Shown piece by piece: positions 1 through 11,639 of a DNA stretch of 64,000 nt. The DNA is from Gnetum montanum (lineage: Eukaryota > Streptophyta > Gnetopsida > Gnetales > Gnetaceae). The stretch's first letter is position 1; every line of letters begins with the position of its first letter. The notes under the pieces were generated by a model. That model did no database searches. It saw only the letters and a program-made list of their open reading frames with translations, and was not told the DNA's origin. The stretch spans positions 280,096-344,095 of the forward strand of contig MNCI01017947.1 in assembly GCA_015680685.1 (NCBI GenBank), in the 5' to 3' direction. The position numbers and the translations under genes were made by a program.

Positions 1-335
1 TGGAGCAGCATTGAAGCCGCTATGCAAGGAGCAGAATTGATAATGCGCTTATAGATGGACAATGGAAGGCGCAATCTAGGCGTTGGCAGCCACAAGACTC
101 TTCTCTGTTCTTCTCTTCTATTCTCTCTCCTCTTTTTTCTCAGCTGCCAACTGTGGCCTGATGTCATTGTAATAAGGTATTCACCCTTGTTGTCATGAAC
201 ACCAGTTTTGTCAAGTCTTGTAATAAAGACCGTTCACATGTCATCCCATTAGCTCCATTTCCCCTAATAATCCCATACCTACCTGATATCATTGTAAGGA
301 ACTCGAGGACGAGTTTTCATTCAGTCATGGGGGTA
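1..335 (+). mobile_element. 3' internal end of a family 1 Athila-like Ty3/gypsy element (partial)
   Basis: This is the tail of a retroelement whose body lies left of the window. It aligns by eye with the reverse complement of 20641-20990, the same part of element 1. Shared landmarks in order are a CT-rich stretch, a segment with GTCATGAACACCAGTTTTGT, a motif ACTCGAGGACGAGT near 300-313, and a polypurine tract touching the LTR. I see no open coding frame. The last codons of the third ORF may lie near the left edge, but that is uncertain. Confidence 0.8.
327..335 (+). promoter_or_regulatory. Polypurine tract before the 3' LTR
   Basis: ATGGGGGTA lies directly against the LTR start TGATGAG, where plus-strand DNA priming occurs in LTR elements. 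The same junction is found on the minus strand at 20641-20649 in element 1. It shows that the LTR that follows is a 3' LTR of a plus-strand element and not a solo LTR. Confidence 0.85.
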
Positions 336-360
336 TGATGAGACGCGACCTGCATGTGCC

Positions 361-481
361 GCGATATCGCGTATGCGATATCGCATCCCATGCGATATCG
401 CGGCCGCCGCGATATCGCATCCCATGAGATATAGCGTACGCGATATCACGTCTTCCCCTGCGATATTGTGTACGCGATATC
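361..481 (+). repeat. Cluster of GCGATATCGC-type palindromes in LTR U3
   Basis: Six exact GATATC sites occur in about 120 bp, at 363, 377, 394, 411, 442 and 476, several within the 10-bp palindrome GCGATATCGC, plus decayed copies at about 427 and 462. The cluster is CpG-rich and ends about 20 bp before the TATA box, as a promoter element array would. The two LTRs of element 1 carry shorter versions. Confidence 0.85.
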
Positions 482-499
482 GTGTCCCGCCGCCATATC

Positions 500-507
500 T
501 ATAAATA
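500..507 (+). promoter_or_regulatory. TATA box of the family 1 LTR
   Basis: TATAAATA lies just downstream of the GATATC cluster and about 165 bp into the LTR. The same box in the same context occurs on the minus strand in both LTRs of element 1. Confidence 0.75.
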
Positions 508-747
508 AGAGGTGGCACTCCCTTCATTTCCCAATCCTGGCTAGAAGTAGCGAAGCTCTGGCAGATTGATCACTCTAGAGTTAGAATTTTTCCCATGTGC
601 CCGCAGTAGGAGTCCTAGAGTGAACGACTCTTTATTTGAGTAGCTTGTAACCTGAACCCAAGTTGTGTACGGTAATAAACATAAACTTGATTGGATAAAC
701 CTTGTAGTACATGGTTTTATTGTTGTTTATTTACTGCTTTCCTAGTG

Positions 748-1075
748 CGCACAAGTACGACTTGATTACGAGCGTCTACGGATGTGTACGGCTAGTCAAG
801 GAATCGGCTGCTTGTCGCAACGTATGAGTACAACTTGATTACGAGCATTGGCTACTTGGTAACCCAGTAGGGTATTCTAGGATTCTACGCTTGGTAATCC
901 CAGTGGTAGTCCAATGTGTACGGCTAGTCAAGGAATCGGCTACTCATTGCTAGGCTAGAACGTGTGATAAGTACGACTTAGTTACGAGCACCCACGGGTG
1001 TGTACGGCTAGCTAAGGAATCGGCTGCTTATCACACTTAAGCTAAATAGGTGCCTCAGTACGACCACTTCGAGCA
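748..1075 (+). repeat. Repeated block within the R/U5 part of the LTR
   Basis: The segment AGTACGACTTGATTACGAGC (about 752) recurs in altered form near 827 and 960. GTGTACGGCTAGTCAAGGAA recurs near 782, 916 and 1001. The corresponding part of the element 1 LTRs has a single, shorter version, for example at 20190-20225. The block therefore appears to have expanded in this LTR lineage and accounts for most of its extra length. Confidence 0.7.
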
Positions 1076-1456
1076 CTTGCGTTACGTGTGGTGATCCCAG
1101 TAACGATTAGCGTTTGGTAAGCCACAGTTGCATAGTTCAGGGTGTGTCCGGTAAGTGGGAACGGATGCTGACGCTAGTTAATTTAGACTTAGGACATTAG
1201 TTAGAGTTAGCTTAGTTTCTCAACCCTTTCCTCTGATAGCATAGAAGATAAACCGAAAAATACCAAAAAAATCACATACCTCAGACTTGCTTAACCATAC
1301 ACCGTGACACTTACAAGCAAGCCTGGGAAGACAACGAACGATTAACCCCAAGTGTTTCTTGTGGTGTTAAGGCATTTAGTCTGCGGAGTTCGACCGGATC
1401 GCGCGTGCACGCTCGTATTCGTATGGTTGAGTGTAGGGGTACCTCGCCACTCATCA

Positions 1457-3229
1457 CCACTCTAAAACTTCCTCACGATGGCCCGATTCCTTCACTATTC
1501 TAGTGGGAACCTTTGCCCCATTAGCTGGGACACCAAAAAAATTGCAAAAGAGGCCCTCATCAATGTCCATGTTAACCTTCACACCCTAGAGGATGGTGCT
1601 AAAATGACTAACCTTCTCATCAAAGGAGTCAATGACATGTAACATCTCCATAGCAAGGATGGAAGGGATAGGTACCATAAATACATCAAGCAAACCCAAT
1701 GCTAGATGTTTACTTGAATGAACCTAGGTGCCTATTTCCTCAACCACTCTTATGCTAGTATCACCTCACCAAACTTTATAATGAGAGTATTATCATGACT
1801 TGATCTTAAAAGTGACATGCTAACATCAACAAAGGTAGATGTAAGCCAATAATCAAAGTTTAGCAACAACATAAGCAAGTTTAACAACTAGTTAAAGCAA
1901 TAGAATACTTAGAGTTTTTATAACCATAAAACATTAGAAGCTATAGCCTTTATTTTTACCTTTCCTCTTCTTCTATGATGTGGTTTGAGTGGAGGTTCTA
2001 GCTATAAGGGTCTAATCAATGAAGTTAGTGGAATCCATCCACTAGTTGTGTATCGTCCCATCATCCTTACACTTCTTGTATACAAGGTTAAACCTTATAG
2101 TGTATGTATCAAAGTCCCCACTTAACTATTGATACATAATAGTTCTAATTTGAAGGCCTCTGGTGAATTCATCTAAGGTATTTTGAGCCACTACTAAGGT
2201 TTGATCATTAATGATCAATCCCTGATCATTGACTCGGTACCAATAAGAAGTTCATAAAACCAATGGAGTTAGGAAAAGTAGCTAATAATGCCAATAAATT
2301 CAAAAAACACTATAACAACTATGCTTACCTTGGTAGAAGATATACAGTGCCAAGTAAGTTTTGGAACAATGTGTGGGCTCTATGTGCCACCATCAAAGTC
2401 TTGTTACCATTGTACTGGCCATACTTTGGCATCATCCAAATCTCCATAGGGTAACATGGACTAATGACATTTTTTGTTCCCCCTACTATCTTAGGAGGTG
2501 ACTTGTCAGTAATAAACTTGAAAATAAAGCTATATGCCCAAGGAAAAAAGGTCTCCACTATAGCCCCAACCACATTTGTAGACAAGTGTGACCAAAATAT
2601 CACACTAAAGTTTTGTAGAATGTAGGCAAGAAATTCCCTTGCCCCAGGTTAGAACCATAGTGATAGCTTCCCCAAGGGCATGTCAGGAAGTGAGGTGTTG
2701 GCCATGGGGTGGCTAATATTGCATAGAATTCCCACAAACTCCACAATGATGAGGATGGACTTCAAGTAGATCCTACATGAAGCAAAGTAAAAACATTATG
2801 ACCAATTAGAATTTCTTAACAAGTTTTAAAAAGACATCCTAGTTGGGGGTGAAATTAGCCCTTGTAAAAATATCTAAGGTGTTTATTCAAGTTAGTTTAA
2901 GAAATTCCACAAAAAATCATTGTTATAACCTTTCATAATCTTTTACTTCATAGCCAAAATATTATAGATAGAATTAAGCCTTAGTTTAAACCATGCATAA
3001 ACCTAGAAAAAGCATTAAAACTGACAAAAAAAGCATATAGTCGTAGCAAAAAGCCTACTAAAAATAGCAAAAGCCTTTAATTTTATTTTTTTAAAAATTT
3101 AAAACATAATTTTTACATATTTAGCAATTATGAAAGTTAACAAGAGTAATCTTTAGTCATGTCAACTACATCCATCCCTAAAGGGATAAAGTGCTACAAC
3201 CATGATACAGCCATAACGAAAAGTTTATG
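1457..3229. other. Unassigned AT-rich DNA, no gene recognised
   Basis: The DNA flanking the LTR has only short frames on either strand. None resembles a host gene or a retroelement domain that I recognise. Base composition is like the rest of the window. Confidence 0.5.
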
Positions 3230-3660
3230 AAAAATTCATCTAAGCTCTAATTTTAGTGATTCCACAAGGAAGGAATCCTAAAATCATGAACCTTCTAGCC
3301 ATAGCCATTACAACTAGGAAAACATAACCCTTTTTGCATAAGACATAGACAAAGCTAGCAAAAGTTGTAGTCGTCACCATTAACTCCCTTTTTGTGCTGG
3401 GTTGGTAAAAAATTTGCCAAAATTTTAGTTGAGCTCTAAATGGAGTGATTCCACCACCATTTGAAATCTTAAATAAATTCATAAACACCAGTTTAATAAA
3501 AATTTAAGACCCTTGCCACTTATTTAGAAAAATTTTACCAAATTGGGCAAAAATCTGAAAATGGCACAAACCTCCTTTTGGTATAGGCTTAATTAAAAAA
3601 TTCATAAAAAATTTGTTTATAATCCAAATAGAGTTATTCCACCTCTATTGGAAAGATGAA
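3230..3660. repeat. Degenerate repeat, period about 188 bp
   Basis: The phrase AGTGATTCCAC, set in similar context (AGCTCTAA before it), recurs at about 3257, 3443 and 3629 (the last as GAGTTATTCCAC). The spacing is about 186-188 bp. The copies are diverged and AT-rich. The period is close to that of the array at 5040-8110, so both may be parts of one decayed array. Confidence 0.45.
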
Positions 3661-5039
3661 GCCAAGGCCCAGCTAGAAATAACCAAAAGTAAGCCAAAAT
3701 TCTTAGTGTTTTCTTAGAAAAAATTTGTGAATTTACATGAAAATTTAAAAATGACATAAAAAACCTAACTACATGACCTTAGGAAAACAACCATAACTTA
3801 ATCATTTCAAAGAAAAATAAAATGAGAAAATATCCATTGTAAAGATTAAAAATAGGGCTATAGACCCATAACATTGGATTTGAAAAATATGTAGCTATTT
3901 TCTTAGGAAAAAAATACACAACATTGCTTGATTTTTTCATGTAAAAAGTTAAAAAGGCTAAAACCCAACTTAACATAGCCATAAAAACATAGCAAAAATA
4001 ACCAAAATAATTGGTAACCATTAGAAAACACACTAAAATAAGGGAGTATAATTTCATTAGAATTAAATTTTGATTAAAATTGAAGCCTAGATCTAAGAAA
4101 AATGGTCCTACCCTAGAATTTTGGAAAAAAAAGCATGAGAATAGCAAGCCTAATTTCAAAAATTGAATCTACTAAGGCCACAAAATTGAAATGACCATGG
4201 ATCCATGTAGGAACAAAAGCAAAAGAAGTGGGATATCATCAAAATTTATTTTACATCCTTTGTTAGTGTAGATTTGAGAAAAATGGCCCCACACATGGCA
4301 AGAAAAACATGAAACAAAAGCAAACATGGGTAGAACTTCCTACTTTGGAGTAGCAATGAATGAGGCATGGATAGAGATAAGCCTAAGCAATCCATTCAAG
4401 TCCATTTCATGCTTTTCTACCTTTTAAATCTTTGGGTTTTTGCTCCTCCCTCCACATTACTTTGGTGCCATGGCAAGCTCACTGTTGGGAATAGTTGGAA
4501 ATTGGGAAGAATGGGAGATCAACACTAATTGCTAGGAAGATGGGAGTCTTCCATGCTAAAGATTGATGTCCTCTACAACAAAAATATCTACTAGATCTCT
4601 CCTCTAATGTGTTATTGGTGTAGAATGACAATTATGATTGCAAACTTGTGAAATTTGGCATTAAAAAATCAAACAAAACCTAAACACCCACCTCTAAACC
4701 CTAGTTGCCTATTTAGTGCACCATAACTCCAAGTGAACTCAATCCCAAAGTGGGGAAAGTCACTTCCATGCTAACATTGATGGGAATTGAGCTCAAAATT
4801 TTAAATTTTAAATTTTTTTGTTATGGGCCCCACCATGCGCCTTCCCTTTCATCAAAAAACTGCATCAACACTAAATTTTGGACAGTTTTGATAATTAAAG
4901 TAATATTTCAATCTTAACTCCCATGCATCCATGCTAGGAATTCCATGCCCATCAAAACATAACTATTTTACCATTTTAGTAATCAAAACCTATCCTTTTT
5001 AACCCTGGGCTTCCAAAAGGGATTGGACATGCATAGAAC
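3661..5039. other. AT-rich DNA leading into the tandem array
   Basis: I recognise no gene. The minus-strand frame at 3779-4159 is low-complexity F/L/I-rich sequence without a domain. Phrases of the downstream array, such as CTTCCATGCTAA, begin to appear from about 4540 at irregular spacing. Confidence 0.45.
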
Positions 5040-8000
5040 TAGACAAAATGGGTTTTCATGCTGGGGCAACAATGCCTACTATGGAAAAAATGGGTAACAT
5101 CCATTCTTACATCCTCCAGAACCCATCTAGCCCAAGTTTGATCCTTTATGTGGGCCCACATGACCTAGAACCCCTCCAAACACCTCTGACATCCCTGAAA
5201 CCTTACCAAACCTAGTTGAAACTAGTTAAAACATTAGGATTTAATAGTTTCATGCTAGGAGAAACCTCATCCACATTGAGCATCTCATCCCTAGCATGGA
5301 TGGATGGGAAAAAGATCAAAAGTTCCCAAATCGACCACCTAGTATCCATTTCTCAAAGCCTAGTGACTCCTAGACTCTGCTAAAACCCTTTGGATTGTTC
5401 AGATGCCCCAAAAGTAGTTAAATATAATGTAAAACTAACATCCCCTTCTCATCCATACTTGAGCCATCATGCCCAACATGGAAGAAAGGGGGAAGACTAC
5501 ATGAGGCACTTGGGAGCCTCCAAATTGCTAAATCTTAGCATCTAATATTGATTGTCGATACCGAAAACCCGAAGGCTAACATGCATAGTCAATTGGGTGT
5601 TGAAGTGGCCTAGATATAACTATCTTAGTTCTTCCATGTTCAAGGAGACCTCTTCTATGCTACCTAGCATGGAAACTAGGAGGATGAAGCTAGGAAGGTT
5701 AGTGAGGATTTCTAGAAACAAGAAAAGTACAAGTAATTATCTTAGACTAATACTAGAACCTTCACAGCCTTTTTGAATGCCACTAGAATGGCTATAATTA
5801 GCAAAAATCAACCTCCTAAGGTTCTTCCACACTAGGAAGGACCTCCTCCATGCTGAGCATTCTAGTCTCAGTGTGGATGGAAGGGAGAAAGCCAAAACTA
5901 TTAATGTTTACATGTAGTTTGACTTTTGAAAGCAACCCAAAACTTTTGAAAGCCACCAGACTTTTGGGAGCCATCTTGAATGACCAAAACTTACTTCCCT
6001 TGGGTTCCACATGCTGAGGAGGATCCCATCCATGCTAAGAATCCTAGCCCTAACATGGATGGACATGCATTCATACTTAAAATTGCCAAAAGATTAGAAA
6101 AAGGTAGGGTCTTCTAGTTTCTCTATGCTAAGAGCTCCCTCTTTCACACTAGCTAATGTGGAAGGAAAGGGGAAACTTTGGGGGTACTCCAAAATAGCCT
6201 TTAGCAACCTGAAAATGAAGGCCAAAAAGCATTGTGTATGTGCCAAAAACTAGTTTCCACATCCTAATACCCTTAGACTTGTTAATATTGATCATGAATA
6301 GCTAGGAAAACTTTCCCACCAATCTTCCACATTAAGCATGGAAACACCATTGTGGAAAAAAGGGGAAAACACAAAAATCCACTTAAAAACCTTCAAAATA
6401 ACCTAATCTTGGCACTAGGTAGTAGCAATTAATACTAGCAACCTTAGAAAACCACATACATGGCTAGATTCATTAAAAAATGGCAAAAGTAGGGTTCCTT
6501 AGCTTCTCCACATTGAGAGCCCCCTATTCCATGTTGGTTAGCATGGAAGAAAGGGGAAAACTTTTTGGGGACTTCAAAATATCCTTTAAATGCCTTAAGC
6601 AGAAGCTATATAGCCTTGTATGAATCCTAAGACTAGTTTCATGCCTTCTAGAGCCCTCAAACCTTGCAAAAGTGACTAGAGAAAGCTAAAAAGCTATTCC
6701 CCTAGTCTTCCATGTTGAGCAAACTATCCATAGCATGGGAAAAATGGGAAAAGCTCAAAAATCATCTAGGGAATCTCCAAATTGATCAAACTTGACCTAA
6801 ACCCTAGCCCTTAACCCCAAGAACCCTAGAGACACACATGCATGATTGATTAAGGCCAAAACTAGCCCAAATTTGAGATTTATGATTCTTCTAGGCTATG
6901 AATTCATTTCTCCATAGTGGCTAGCATGAAAACTAAAGGTGGAACACATTTAGAGCTCATGAACATCTTATAATAACATTAAATGACCTTGTATGTACCT
7001 TGGAATCCTATTAGCATCCTTTGAAGTTTGCAAACAGTGAAAAATTGATCTCAAATGGCCAAAAAGCTATTACCCCTAGTTTTCCATGCTGAGCACCGCA
7101 GTCCTAGCATGGAAAAAAGGAGGAAAGCCAAAAAACACTTTGGAGTACTTAAAACTATCAAATTTTTACATGAAACCCTAGCCCTTGGCCCTAACAACTT
7201 TGAAAGTTAACATACACAATCAATTATGACTTGAAGTATCCTAGATCTAGGATTCTTGTTCCATCCATGCTAGAGAAGGTTCCTTCCATGCTGGGTAGCA
7301 TGGAAACTTTGGGGGGGGGGGGGGGTGATGGGGGAGCTACTTTTCCAATTTTTGTGACAAGATGATACTCCTAAAAGCCAAAAATATATGTTGAAAAAGC
7401 CTAAAACCTCAAAGCTTTGCAATTTTGTTTATTTGACCTCATTTTAACCTCCAAAATTATTTCCCCAAATCTTACATGTTAGAGAAACTTCTGTATTGTG
7501 GAAATAAGGGAATAAGACCTTAGGTACCCTTGAATGACCTCCAAATGTGACCAAAATTAGCTAGAAAATTACAGAATCATGATTTATAGCCCTAGGGGCC
7601 TAGGAACTTGGTCAATGTGATTTCAAACCATCCTGAATCCACAAAATAAGTCCCCCCCCACCCCCCCATTCTTCCATGCTGGGGATACTGTGCCAAGTGT
7701 GGAAGAAGGCAGGAAGCCATTTCAACATGTTTTGACACTTGAAACTAAATCAAATAGCCTCAAAATGAAGCTAGAGAAAGCACAATCCTCATATCTTAGT
7801 TTTGGTTGCTTGTTTGATCATGTTTGACCTTGTTTTTGCTTGGATTTTTTTTCCATGCTAAGCCCCATCTCTTCCGTGCTAGATAGCTTGGAGGTAGGGG
7901 AATTAAGCTTTAAAACTTACTTTTTGGCCTTTACTAACCTCTAGAGTGCCTAATTTTGATAGAACTAGCTCTGCATTGCCTTGGGAAGTCCCAAGAACCT

Positions 8001-8110
8001 CAATTTTGGATCTCTAGATGTTCGAAAACTTACTTTCCTTGGTTTCCATGTTGAGGGTCCCTTCTTCCATGCTGGCTAGCATGGAAACAAGGGGGGCCCA
8101 AAATTGAAGC
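5040..8110. repeat. Degenerate tandem array, unit about 190 bp
   Basis: An anchor phrase like CTTCCATGCTGAGC, usually followed 25-40 bp later by CTAGCATGGAAA and a purine-rich run, recurs near 5055, 5248, 5455, 5632, 5847, 6005, 6121, 6323, 6504, 6707, 6895, 7081, 7264, 7470, 7673, 7851 and 8044. Most steps are 175-215 bp, with two short ones (about 160 and 115). Related phrases also appear at 11640-12250, beyond the Tat-like pol remnant. Tat/Ogre-lineage retrotransposons are known to carry tandem repeats in their untranslated regions that can seed satellites. Linking this array to the neighbouring Tat-like pol is an inference. A G run (about 7310-7326) and C runs (about 7651-7668) lie inside. 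Confidence 0.7.
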
Positions 8111-8899
8111 CTCAAAACTCCTAATTTCTTAGTCCAAACAACCTAGAAATAGCATTGACTAGTGCTTGAACTCACTTGATAGCCTTGCAGCTCCAAAACA
8201 TGGCCTGATAAGGCCTAAAACTAGTAAAATCTAATCCATTTTTGACCTATATTTATCAAATTTCACCATATGTAGCCTATTTTGCTTGATTTTTGTCTTA
8301 TTACATGATGCTTTGACTTGTTGTTGCATTATCAGCCTTGTTGACCTTAGTGTGGCCTTTATGAAGCCTTATATTTCTTTTTTTCCTTAATATAGCTTTA
8401 TTTACCTTTTTTAGCCTTTTATTTGTATCAAATAATGGGGTTTGACCTTCATTAACCACCATTTAACACCATGTGACCATGGCTTGCTATGGTCTTAAAC
8501 TAGAATCATGGTCCACTATGGCCTTAAACTAGCATCCTGGTCTACCAAAGCCTAAAACTAGCAAAAGCATGACCTTTTTTGACCATTTGTAGACTTATTT
8601 ATTACACTTCCCTTTGCTTGACCTTTATATTAGCCTTGTTTGGCCTCTATTGTACTTTGTTGAATTGTCCTTACCTCATTGATGACCTTTGATGATTTTC
8701 TTTGCATTAGATCTACATGTGTTTACATTATTTTATAGCATTTTAGCATTATTTATTCACTTTTACCTAGGTTCCACTTAACATGCTTTTGGTTGATATG
8801 TAGGATTAAAGTATGAGTACCTAAGAGCAAATTAGTTTTCCTTTATGTCTACATGAATCTCACGATGGTGTTGAATGATGTATTAACCTTGATTTCCTA
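8111..8899. other. Spacer with a short three-copy repeat
   Basis: No gene is visible. At about 8480-8570 a unit of about 32 bp with core GGCCTTAAACTAGCATC occurs three times with changes. Similar phrases reappear at 11110-11175, after the pol remnant, so they may belong to the same element. Confidence 0.45.
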
Positions 8900-11077
8900 G
8901 ATCTTAAGCCTAAGAGCCTTGCTGACCATATAGCCTCAATAGAGAAAACTCTAGAATGGCCTAAAAACCTAGTCAAAACCCTTGACTTAGAGGTAGGCAA
9001 CTTAATTGAAGACTCTCTAGTTGAGGTTCTTGTCACAACACATAGTGGTGAGGAGAAACCCCTTAAACTAAGTTCCTCACTAGAACCTCAATATGCTCAA
9101 GACATCACCAAGGTCCTACAAAGTAACATTAAGGTCTTTTCCTAGTCATATGAAGATATGCTAGGCCTAGACCCACATTTAGTCCAGCATAACATCATAC
9201 TAAACCTTAGCATTAGACCAATTAAGTAGAAAGTGCACAAAATTAGACCTAATTTGGCCTTGGTAGTTCGCAATGCAATCTCAAAGCTCTACCAAGCTGA
9301 TTTCATTAGGGTTGTTGACTATGCAAAATGGGTGTCCAACATAGTGGTAGTCCCTAAGAAAAGTTGGAGTATCCATATTTGCATTGATTTTCAAGACCTA
9401 AATAAAGCAACTATCAAGGATGACTTCCCTTTGCCTAGTATTGATCAACTTATTGATACTATGATTGGGCATGCCTTATTATTCTTTATGGATGGATTCT
9501 CGAGATATAACTGAATTAGGATCAACCTAGAGCACCAACTTATCACAACCTTTATGACCCTAGAGCACCAACTTATCACAACCGAGGTGTACGTGTGTAA
9601 ATCCAAACAATTACAATCATACTGTGACCTAGGGAAGTAATTTTTATAGCAATTTATAGACATTAATATCTAATACATACTCAAAAATGAGAACGTCATA
9701 GCTGATGCCATTGTAATCCTAGTCCTCAGTGTAACATTAGAGGTGTTTAGTAAGTTGTCCACTTTAATTGTGGACTATGCTACTCCTATCACATAGAACA
9801 CTAAGGATGCCTTTGTGGTCGTTATTCATACTGCTCCTCCTAGAGATTGGTATGACAGTATCAAGTTTTACCTTATGCATGAAGATTCCTCACAACGCCT
9901 TACTAATGCTGAGAAGGACACTATACACAAGCAATCAAAGTAGTATTTCATTGTAGGTGATAACACATTATGTCGAAAATCCTATGATGGCATAATCCTA
10001 AAGTTTTTAGGTAAAATTGAAGCTAAAATGATCCTAGAGGAGGTTCATTAGGGTGTTTGTGAAGGACATATAGGACCTAGAGATATGGATGCTAAGATTA
10101 GATGGTTAGGCTACTATTGACCTCATATGAAAAATGACTACCTATAGAAGGTAAAGTGGTGTGACACATGCCAATGATATAGCAACCTTATACATGTACC
10201 ACCAACTGAGTTGCATACCACTTAAATAACATGGCCATTTTAATGATGGGGGTTGAATATCATTGGACCCATAACACCTAAGTCTTTCATAGGGCATAGC
10301 TTCATCATCACTACAACCAAATACCTTACAAAGTGGGTTGAGGCTATTCCCCTAAGGAAGACTACATCAGAGCAAGTTTGCAAATTCATCCAAGATAACA
10401 ATGTATCTCATTTTGGCATATCCATGATCATAGTTATAGAAAATGAATGATAATTTAGTAGCCATGAAACAAAATATTTCTATCATAACTTAGGCACTAG
10501 GCATTCTTTCTCGTTGCCTTATTACCCTCAAGCCAATGGACAAGCAAAAGCAAGAAACAAGGTCATCATCAACTTACTCAAAAATATGCTCAACAATAGC
10601 AAGCATAAATGGCATGAGAGGCTTGTCCATGCATTGTGGGCATACAAAAAAACCTATCACACAGTAACTGGTGTAACCCATTATAGCTTAGTTTATGACT
10701 TTGAAGTTGTTTTACCTATTGAACTGTAGGTGCAGTCACTTTGAGTAGCCTTGACTAAATTTAACAACAATGAGTAGAATAAGGATTTTTAGACAGTAGC
10801 CCTAAACTCATTAGAGGAGCAATGTATGTAAGTTTTTTCTTGCATCGAACACCATCAAGAGAGGAAAAAGTGGTAGAATCACCATAACTTGATCATGCGT
10901 AAGATCAAAGAGGATGATCTAGTTCTCAAAGCCATCTACGAGCATGTGGATAAATTCTCAACCAACTTGGAAGGGTCCTTCCTTGTCACCAAAAGTGCAT
11001 TCAAAATAGCTAACATGAATGGGAATGAGCAAGCCAATCTGGTCAATCATTCCTATCTAAATCCATACTACATGTAG
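8900..11077 (+). pseudogene. Tat-like Ty3/gypsy pol remnant (RT, RNase H end, integrase)
   Basis: This is a decayed pol. The RT N-terminal half lies at about 8920-9530 and shows CIDFQDLNKATIKDDFPLP and FFMDGFSRYN, the Tat-lineage form of these motifs. The catalytic half of RT is gone, replaced by a short 25-bp duplication at 9526-9583. The end of RNase H follows near 9680-9710. Integrase spans about 9960-10735 with a zinc-binding region (EVH...GH and CDTCQ), then WGLNIIGPI, TKWVEAIPL and a C-terminal VYDFEVVLPIEL, all typical of Tat integrase. The three catalytic acidic residues appear replaced: D to N in WGLN, D to E in VIENE, and E to K in NGQAKARNK. Gag and protease are not seen upstream, where the tandem array lies instead. 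Several TAG stops interrupt the frame, so it is not functional. Confidence 0.85.
9526..9583 (+). repeat. 25-bp direct repeat inside the RT remnant
   Basis: A 25-bp segment starting CCTAGAGCACCAACTTATCA occurs at 9526-9550 and 9559-9583, separated by 8 bp. It lies at the point where the RT reading frame is lost, so it may mark the deletion or slippage event. Confidence 0.8.
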
Positions 11078-11499
11078 TCGACAATCATTGACAAGTGAGC
11101 CTACTTTCAATGGCCTTCCAGGGCCTTAAACTAATACCATGATCCACCATGGACTTAAAATAGTAACTTCAATGATCTAGATAGCTTGGTTTATCATCTA
11201 ATGTGGTCTATATGCCTTGTAGCATCATAATATGCAATGGTGTTTTGTATTCTTTGTCAATGCCTCTTAGGTCAAGCCTCTAGGCACCAACAAAGAGGGC
11301 CATTGAAACACCACAAAATTTTGTATGTTATAGCCAATTTCCATCATGTAGTTTTCACCCCATGAAAATTGAGATAAAACTTGATTATAAATGTAAAGAT
11401 TGTAATCCATGAGGGGTAATCTCACATATTCCATACTTTTGAAGCTAGAAAATGCCTCATAAGTGGTTAAAGCCTCATTCCCCAATTGAAAAAAGTCAC
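11078..11499. other. Spacer after Tat-like pol, no gene seen
   Basis: The stretch has phrases like CCATGGACTTAAAATAGTAA that echo the short repeat at 8480-8570. No coding frame with a recognisable domain is present. Confidence 0.4.
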
Positions 11500-11537
11500 N
11501 NNNNNNNNNNNNNNNNNNNNNNNNNNNNNNNNNNNNN
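11500..11537. other. Assembly gap (38 N)
   Basis: Thirty-eight unknown bases lie just upstream of the candidate LTR. Single N bases also occur at 23983 and 29832; the latter ends a run of 27 T. Confidence 0.99.
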
Positions 11538-11639
11538 GGGGTGGCGGAAGATAAAAAATGCCTTTTGGAATGCCAAAAATGGAAATTTGATGGGTTTTAT
11601 TAGGGGTATACATTTTTCTATGCTAGAAACACTTACAGG

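Larger units (their letters stand above)
336..1456 (+). repeat. 3' LTR of family 1 Athila-like element (1121 bp)
   Basis: The LTR begins TGATGAG and ends CCACTCATCA, the same termini seen (reverse complemented) in both LTRs of element 1. It contains in order a U3 with GATATC palindromes (361-481), a TATA box (500-507), a polyadenylation-like AATAAAC near 670, and a long R/U5 part. It is about 290-350 bp longer than the related LTRs at 19806-20640 and 25867-26640. Most of the excess is a repeated block at about 748-1030. CpG sites are better preserved here than in most of the window, suggesting a younger copy. The flank after 1456 is CCACT; the matching target duplication would lie outside the window. 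Confidence 0.88.

Noticed and set aside
361-481. Could the GATATC array be a CRISPR-like or recombinase site array?
   Set aside because: Spacing is irregular, there are no equal spacers, and it lies inside a plant LTR next to a TATA box.
1478-1642. A 54-codon open frame beginning MARFLHYSSGN right after the first LTR
   Set aside because: Short, with no recognisable domain, promoter or relatives in the window. An open stretch of this size is expected by chance.
3779-4159. A 126-codon minus-strand frame rich in F, L and I
   Set aside because: The hydrophobicity comes from A/T-rich DNA. There is no start context, domain or repeat in related copies.
7309-7326. A long G run as a possible G-quadruplex regulator
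   Set aside because: A single homopolymer in a decayed array, prone to sequencing error. The other array units have no run of this size.
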